From positions 1-10,153 of the forward strand of contig JAEOUL010000261.1 in assembly GCA_016839345.1 (NCBI GenBank): a stretch of DNA of 10,153 nt, read 5' to 3'. The notes below the pieces were generated by a model that was not told where the DNA came from, made no database searches, and was given only the letters and a program-made list of their open reading frames with translations. Source of the stretch: Candidatus Thorarchaeota archaeon (lineage in GTDB: Archaea; Asgardarchaeota; Thorarchaeia; Thorarchaeales; Thorarchaeaceae). Of the stretch, positions 5,541 to 10,153 are shown piece after piece; positions within the stretch are counted from its first letter, which is position 1, and the number at the start of each line of letters is the position of its first letter. Position numbers and translations under genes: made by a program.

Positions 5541-6128
5541 ATGCGAGACCAAGATGATGGCAGCAAGATAATGAAAGCGGTCTTAATTGGAGATGGTGCA
5601 GTAGGGAAGACAAGTATACGACGCAATTATCTGGGAGAGGATTTTATAGAGGGTCATCTCGCAACAATTGGAGTCGACCTCGCTACTAAGCGCGTTCTGT
5701 TCGAACAGGATATTGTGAAATTCATTATTTGGGATCTGGCAGGCCAACCTACATTCGAAAAAGTAAGAGGTCACTATTATTCAGGGTGCAACGGAATCCT
5801 GCTTGTATATTCTGTGGTCGATCGAGAAACATTTGATAATGCATCGAAATGGCTTGTTGAGGCTTTCAAGAACATGGGTCCTCTACCGCCCACTGTAATC
5901 ATCGGAAACAAGATTGACCTCAGAGCAAGTCTAGACAAGAAAAAATATGTCACACCAGAGGAAGGACAGCAGTTCACTAAATATTTTATAGAGAAGCTCG
6001 GTGTACCTGCAATATTCCGAGAAACTTCTGCAAAGACTGGTGAGAATATTCAAGATACTTTCCAACAACTTCTCAAGATGATGAACGAAGCCCATAAGGA
6101 TAAAGAGAGCGAGCACTTTGTTGGATGA
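5541..6128 (+). CDS. Rab/Ras-like small GTPase
   Basis: The 195-residue product is a complete small GTPase with every G motif. G1 is GDGAVGKTS (17-25), G2 is the Thr of TIGVD (42-46), G3 is WDLAGQ (64-69) with Gln69 at the position of Ras Gln61, G4 is NKID (123-126) and G5 is TSAK (162-165). The switch regions (TIGVD, then HYYSGCNGILLVY at 78-90) are closest to eukaryotic Rab-type proteins, although the usual Rab AGQE reads AGQP. The protein ends EHFVG with no C-terminal cysteine, so no prenylation signal is present; membrane attachment would need another route or partner. A ten-residue extension precedes the domain. Such GTPases are numerous in Asgard archaea. It should bind and hydrolyse GTP as a switch; partners cannot be inferred. 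It is 83 nt upstream of the copper ATPase start on the same strand, but that gene seems to have its own promoter. Confidence 0.93.
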   Translation: MRDQDDGSKIMKAVLIGDGAVGKTSIRRNYLGEDFIEGHLATIGVDLATKRVLFEQDIVKFIIWDLAGQPTFEKVRGHYYSGCNGILLVYSVVDRETFDNASKWLVEAFKNMGPLPPTVIIGNKIDLRASLDKKKYVTPEEGQQFTKYFIEKLGVPAIFRETSAKTGENIQDTFQQLLKMMNEAHKDKESEHFVG

Positions 6129-6172
6129 GTCATTATTGACTTTCCACAACGGTTATTAGGCAAATCCAACTA

Positions 6173-6190
6173 TTAACTATTGTTAAAAAG
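6173..6190 (+). promoter_or_regulatory. Promoter of the copper ATPase with overlapping inverted repeat
   Basis: TTAAC-TATT-GTTAA (6173-6186) is a perfect 5-bp-arm inverted repeat that overlaps the TATA-like GTTAAAAAG (6182-6190). The box centre is about 26 nt before the ATG at 6212, the spacing of a leaderless archaeal mRNA. A tandem AACTATT repeat (6168-6174 and 6175-6181) overlaps the same segment. A metal-responsive repressor binding here could gate the pump gene; that is inference. Confidence 0.5.
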
Positions 6191-6211
6191 TTTTTGAGAA
6201 GAGATAGAGAG

Positions 6212-9025
6212 ATGAGTAATTCCTCAACACCAACACAAGACAAGCAACGTATGTCAATGAAAATAGAGGGGATGCACTGTGCCTCTTGTGTAGCCACTAT
6301 TGAGAAGTCACTCCTAAACGAAGATGGAGTGATATCAGCAACTGTCAGTCTTCTAGATGAGAAAGCAGTTATTGAGTATGACTCTTCAAGAGTTGACAGG
6401 ACAAAACTTGAGAGAGCTGTTGATTCAACAGGCTATCGTGTTAAGAGGGCTGTAATGACCATGACTGTTGCAGATGCAGAATCCGAAGATGATTGGTCGA
6501 AGATTATAGATTCACTCTCAGCACAACCTGGAGTCATAACCGTCAATTCCTATTCTGAGAAACAAAAATTGCTCATTGAATATGATGAGGATGTATTGAC
6601 TTACAAGATAGTTAAGAGAATTCTTCGAGATGAGGGATTTGAACCAGCTGATGCTGAAGGACTAGAGGGTGATAGGGAGTCACTTGCAAGAGAGAAAGAA
6701 CGTCGCTTCTATCTTGGGCTCTTCACATTCTCTCTGATACTTTCAATTCCAGTAGTTCTTATTCACTTTCATGCACTTGACAGTATAATTCCTATTGAAA
6801 CGACAAGAATGCTGATCATGTTTGGACTTGCGACACCAGTACAGTTCATTGGTGGATATCCATTTTACAAGGCCGCTCTCAGGGCTGCTAGGCATCTTAA
6901 GACAAACATGGACACATTAGTCATGTTGGGTACAAGTGCAGCATATTTCTACTCAGTCATCACAACTTTTGTCTTGACTGGATATTCATCATTTTACGAC
7001 ACTGCGGTACTGTTGATTACGTTCATCCTGCTAGGTCGCACTCTGGAAGCTATCGCTAAGGGAAGGACCTCGAAGGCAATTAGAAGTCTGATGGATCTGC
7101 AAGCAAAGGTTGCAGTAGTCGTAAGGAATGGAGAGGAAATCACTCTGCCAATCGAGGATGTTGAAGTTGATGATATTGTACTAGTTCGCCCAGGCGATCG
7201 AGTTCCCGTGGATGGTACAGTTCTCGATGGGAAGTCCTCAGTTGATGAGTCGATGATTACTGGTGAACCTTTGCCAGTAGATAAGAAGATAGGTGACTCT
7301 GTTGTTGGAGGGACTGTGAACAAGCATGGCGTTTTACGAATCCGTGCCGAAAAAGTCGGACAGGATACAGTACTGTCACAGATTGTTCGCATGGTTGAGG
7401 AGGCACAAACGAGCAAACCTCCAATCCAGAGAAAAGCTGATGCCATTGCAAGTGTGTTCACTCCAGTTGTCCTAATTCTATCAATAGCAACATACCTCTT
7501 CTGGACTTTAATCATGGCGGCAGAATGGACACTTGCACTGAACTTCACTATTGCTGTGCTTGTAGCTGCATGTCCGTGCGCACTAGGTCTTGCTACTCCT
7601 ACAGCTATCATGGTTGGAATTGGAAAAGGTGCTCAATATGGGATACTGATCAAAACTGGTGACGGACTTGAAACAATACCAGTTATTGATACAATCGTCT
7701 TCGACAAGACTGGAACCTTGACAATAGGCCGTCCTACAGTCACTGACATCCTCGTTATTGGTGAAATCTCTGAAGACAAAGCACTCGGATTGATAGCCGC
7801 AGTTGAGAAGAATAGCGAACATCCATTGGCTGAAGCTATAGTCTATGAAACCAAAGAAAGAGGAATCGAAATATCAACATCCAAAGATTTCAGTTACACA
7901 ACTGGAAAAGGAGTAAGTGCTTCTATCAATGGCAAAATGATTCATGTTGGAAGTAATCAGTTCATGGTTGATAATGGAGTCGATTTCTCAAACTTGGAGA
8001 ACCACGTCACAATGCTTCAACAACAGGGCAAGACAACAGTCTTTGCGGCTCAGGACAATAAACCTCTTGCTGTCATGGGAATTTCTGATAAGCTGAAAGC
8101 ATCTTCTGTTCAGACTGTTGACACTCTGAAGAATTTCGGACTTGAGGTTTGGATGATCACTGGTGACCGTCTAGAGACTGCTAAATCAATTGCAAATACA
8201 GTTGGTATCGACAATGTTCTCGCAGAGGTTTTACCAAGCGATAAAGCCGAACAAGTGAAGATGCTGCAGAAGGAAGGTCGAATTGTTGCTATGGCAGGTG
8301 ATGGAGTAAATGATGCAATTGCATTAGCTCAAGCCGATGTTGGTATTGCACTTGGTTCCGGAACAGATGTGTCAGTTGAATCGGGTGACATTGTCCTTGT
8401 GAAGGATGACCTTCTCGATGTTGTGACTGGAATTCAGCTTGGAAAAAGTACAATGACCAAAATCAAACAGGGCTTTTTCTGGGCACTCATCTACAATATC
8501 ATTCACCTACCCATAGCAGCTGGCCTGCTGTATCCTTCATTGAATCTTGTCCTAAGGCCAGAATTTGCAGGTCTGGCGATGGCGCTCTCCAGTGTGAGTG
8601 TTGTCACGAATGACTTAATCATAAATCGGTTCAAACCTGAGAAACCTACAGTGTCAGAGGTCACAATTCCTGAGGCAGCATATCAAGAAGGAAATGTGGT
8701 GATAGACCCAATCTGCAAAATGAAAGTGGAGATTGCGACTGCTGATCTCTTCAGCGATTACAAAGGCAAGAGGTACTATTTCTGCAATCAATACTGTAAG
8801 GATACTTTTGAAGCAAATCCTGAACAATATGAGGAAGCTGAAGCAAATGAGCTTGAGATTCCAGAGATTGCCATCGATCCAATCTGCAAGATGGATGTAG
8901 TCACAAAAACTGCAACTCTTTTCAGTGAATATGAAGGTAAGAAGTACTTTTTCTGCAATCCATACTGTAAAGAAACCTTTGAGAAAGAGCCAGAGAAATA
9001 CAAAGACCAAGATTTCAGAGAGTAG
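6212..9025 (+). CDS. copA: Cu(I)-exporting P1B-type ATPase with two C-terminal YHS domains
   Basis: The product has 937 residues from the ATG at 6212. In order it has an N-terminal heavy-metal-associated domain with GMHCASC (Cys23, Cys26), a second HMA-like domain without the CxxC pair (about 80-147), and an eight-helix P1B ATPase core. The actuator motif TGE begins at Thr350. CPC (454-456) lies in helix 6, and the phosphorylated Asp498 lies in DKTGT. The nucleotide domain has SEHPLAEA, and the hinge GDGVND begins at Gly696. Helix 7 has YN and helix 8 has MALSSVSVV, which together with CPC are the Cu(I) ligand set of CopA. The usual NALRL after helix 8 reads NDLII here. Unusually, two YHS domains follow the core. 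The enzyme should pump Cu(I) out of the cytoplasm using ATP. A TTG at 6194 would add six residues, but TATA spacing favours ATG 6212. Confidence 0.93.
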   Translation: MSNSSTPTQDKQRMSMKIEGMHCASCVATIEKSLLNEDGVISATVSLLDEKAVIEYDSSRVDRTKLERAVDSTGYRVKRAVMTMTVADAESEDDWSKIIDSLSAQPGVITVNSYSEKQKLLIEYDEDVLTYKIVKRILRDEGFEPADAEGLEGDRESLAREKERRFYLGLFTFSLILSIPVVLIHFHALDSIIPIETTRMLIMFGLATPVQFIGGYPFYKAALRAARHLKTNMDTLVMLGTSAAYFYSVITTFVLTGYSSFYDTAVLLITFILLGRTLEAIAKGRTSKAIRSLMDLQAKVAVVVRNGEEITLPIEDVEVDDIVLVRPGDRVPVDGTVLDGKSSVDESMITGEPLPVDKKIGDSVVGGTVNKHGVLRIRAEKVGQDTVLSQIVRMVEEAQTSKPPIQRKADAIASVFTPVVLILSIATYLFWTLIMAAEWTLALNFTIAVLVAACPCALGLATPTAIMVGIGKGAQYGILIKTGDGLETIPVIDTIVFDKTGTLTIGRPTVTDILVIGEISEDKALGLIAAVEKNSEHPLAEAIVYETKERGIEISTSKDFSYTTGKGVSASINGKMIHVGSNQFMVDNGVDFSNLENHVTMLQQQGKTTVFAAQDNKPLAVMGISDKLKASSVQTVDTLKNFGLEVWMITGDRLETAKSIANTVGIDNVLAEVLPSDKAEQVKMLQKEGRIVAMAGDGVNDAIALAQADVGIALGSGTDVSVESGDIVLVKDDLLDVVTGIQLGKSTMTKIKQGFFWALIYNIIHLPIAAGLLYPSLNLVLRPEFAGLAMALSSVSVVTNDLIINRFKPEKPTVSEVTIPEAAYQEGNVVIDPICKMKVEIATADLFSDYKGKRYYFCNQYCKDTFEANPEQYEEAEANELEIPEIAIDPICKMDVVTKTATLFSEYEGKKYFFCNPYCKETFEKEPEKYKDQDFRE
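8705..9001 (+). repeat. Tandem pair of YHS metal-binding domains in the copper ATPase
   Basis: Two units start at 8705 and 8876, a period of 171 nt (57 codons). Each has DPICKM, then Y[YF]FCN.YC, TFE and P[A-Z]{2}Y spacing typical of YHS domains. By eye 28 of 42 aligned core residues are identical. Each unit keeps one Cys in DPICKM and two in FCNxYC, so each could bind a metal ion. The linkers are Glu-rich. A recent in-place duplication is the simplest explanation. Confidence 0.85.
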
Positions 9026-9080
9026 AGCACCAAACCTTTAGAGACTGTCCTTAATAGATGGTTTTTCACACGGATTTTGT

Positions 9081-9086
9081 GGAGGT
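9081..9086 (+). promoter_or_regulatory. Ribosome binding site deciding a TTG start for the transporter
   Basis: GGAGGT ends 6 nt before an in-frame TTG at 9093. No comparable site precedes the in-frame ATGs at 9114, 9126 or 9150. The longer N-terminus also supplies the KxYFGMARLG stretch expected ahead of helix 1 in this family. Confidence 0.6.
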
Positions 9087-9092
9087 CATAGG

Positions 9093-10153
9093 TTGCTCAC
9101 AAGAATTCAGAAGATGTACTTTGGAATGGCACGTCTAGGTCCTAGTATAATGCTTGATATGCTAGACTTGGCAAGCGCACTATTCTACTTCTCAATCCAA
9201 AATCTTCCTGCAATCTACACTGGATCGGCTATTGCCCTCAGTTATCTATCCATTATGTTTTCCGAGCTAGCATTTGGAAACCTGAGTGATAGAACTCCAA
9301 CAAAGAGATGGGGGCGAAGGAAACCATACATTATGGTTGGAGCACCTCTTATGGCCATATCATACCTGTTCGTATTCAATCCGCATTTATTCCTCACAGA
9401 AGGCAATGTCATCGGACTCTTCCTCTATGCAACCTTAACAATGAGTCTGTTCAAAATCTTCTATGGAATGACTATAACTCCTTACCAGTCATGGATGCCT
9501 GAACTTACAGAACCTGAAGAACGTCCCGCAGTTTCATCATGGCAAAATGTTGGTAACTTCATCGGGTTCGTTGTTGGTACATTTGGAACTACTCTGCTCG
9601 CTATTGAAGCAACTGAATGGGGTCTCCCAAGTGGAATTCTCTATATGATTCTTGGTTTTATTGTGATTCAACTACTTGGATTCGTTCCTTCACTCAAAGG
9701 TTTGCACAAAGAAGGAAAATTCATTCCACAGCCATCAATCAGAAAAGATCTTAGTAGGGCATTGAAGAATAGAGATTTTGTTGGTTGGTTAGTAGCTCAA
9801 GGGCTTCTGTCAGTTGGAATCGCCCTGATTATTCGGAGTACATTTCCATACATCAATGACTATCTAGTATTTGGAGTCACAGAATTCATCATTTTTGGAG
9901 TTGAGCTTCTCTCAGTCGTCTTTGTATTCTTTGTAATATATCAATTCACAATTCGAAGAGTGGGAAAACGATTCACATTGCAGCTGAGTATGATGCTAGC
10001 TGTTGTATCTTTACCATTCACAATGGTAATCACAACATCTAGTGCAGCCTTTTTGTTGCTAGCTTTCACAGGTGCTGGAGTTGCGGGATATTATTTGCTA
10101 CCCTACATAGTCTATGCAGATTTTACCCAAAGGGATGAGATAATAACTGGAGA
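9093..10153 (+). CDS. GPH-type / MFS sugar:cation symporter (3' end outside the window)
   Basis: An open frame runs from the TTG at 9093 to the window edge, 353 codons without a stop. The product is strongly hydrophobic with about nine predicted membrane helices so far. After helix 2 it has GNLSDRT (62-68), then RWGRRKPYIMVG (72-83), the signature cytoplasmic loop of the glycoside-pentoside-hexuronide (MelB-like, MFS_2) family. ALKNRDF after the central loop and YADFTQRDEIITG near the truncated end are also family-like. Such proteins couple sugar or glycoside uptake to Na+ or H+; eukaryotic sucrose and lipid carriers are related. The substrate cannot be read from the fragment. It lies 67 nt downstream of the copper ATPase gene on the same strand with no clear promoter, so read-through is possible, but no functional link to copper is evident. 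Confidence 0.85.
   Translation, partial: MLTRIQKMYFGMARLGPSIMLDMLDLASALFYFSIQNLPAIYTGSAIALSYLSIMFSELAFGNLSDRTPTKRWGRRKPYIMVGAPLMAISYLFVFNPHLFLTEGNVIGLFLYATLTMSLFKIFYGMTITPYQSWMPELTEPEERPAVSSWQNVGNFIGFVVGTFGTTLLAIEATEWGLPSGILYMILGFIVIQLLGFVPSLKGLHKEGKFIPQPSIRKDLSRALKNRDFVGWLVAQGLLSVGIALIIRSTFPYINDYLVFGVTEFIIFGVELLSVVFVFFVIYQFTIRRVGKRFTLQLSMMLAVVSLPFTMVITTSSAAFLLLAFTGAGVAGYYLLPYIVYADFTQRDEIITG

Noticed and set aside
6994..7611. Leftward 205-codon ORF inside the copper ATPase gene
   Set aside because: Ser/Thr/Arg-rich shadow frame lying fully within a clearly coding gene with all motifs intact.
9026..9092. Promoter or terminator between the copper ATPase and transporter genes
   Set aside because: Only a T5 run and no convincing TATA box or hairpin were found.

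Overview
The window looks like a piece of an archaeal genome, most likely an Asgard archaeon (a Thorarchaeota- or Loki-like lineage is my guess). This rests on three observations. There is a full-length, eukaryote-like Rab/Ras small GTPase with all five G motifs. Several starts lie about 26 nt (8 to 12 nt further in the divergent pair) downstream of archaeal TATA-like boxes, which suggests leaderless or short-leader transcripts. The rest of the gene set mixes bacterial-type and archaeal-type families. The lineage call is inference from gene content; no rRNA or other marker is present.

Layout. Bases 1-122 hold the C-terminal tail of a rightward gene whose stop overlaps the stop of the next, leftward gene. 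Bases 119-2353 carry two leftward genes, probably one transcript: a condensation-domain/alcohol-acetyltransferase-like acyltransferase (upstream) and a QueG-like double [4Fe-4S] protein (downstream). A divergent promoter region (about 2354-2441) separates them from a rightward pair: a tandem winged-helix regulator resembling two fused GbsR/MarR-type modules, then a YcaQ/AlkX-type DNA glycosylase. A small leftward ORF (4870-5121) converges on the glycosylase gene.

Bases 5122-5540 form the one long non-coding stretch. It contains a palindrome over the small ORF's presumed promoter, a cluster of five GGTTAYA half-sites including a perfect 16-bp palindrome, a TATA-like box, a tiny 14-codon ORF, a hairpin followed by seven T residues, and a GC-richer segment just before the GTPase. 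The GTPase (5541-6128) is followed by a Cu(I) P1B-type ATPase (6212-9025) carrying two YHS metal-binding domains fused at its C-terminus. Last comes the start of a GPH-type/MFS sugar:cation symporter (9093 onward) cut off by the window end.

How the genes may work together. The divergent regulator is the obvious candidate to control the acyltransferase/Fe-S pair and its own transcript with the glycosylase. The copper ATPase has its own promoter with an inverted repeat over the TATA box, so it is probably controlled separately from the GTPase. I see no CRISPR array, tRNA, rRNA or intact mobile element. The most unusual points are the tandem C-terminal YHS fusion on the copper pump, the duplicated regulator, a QueG-like protein that appears to lack the catalytic Asp, and the operator-rich intergenic region with a possible small transcription unit.
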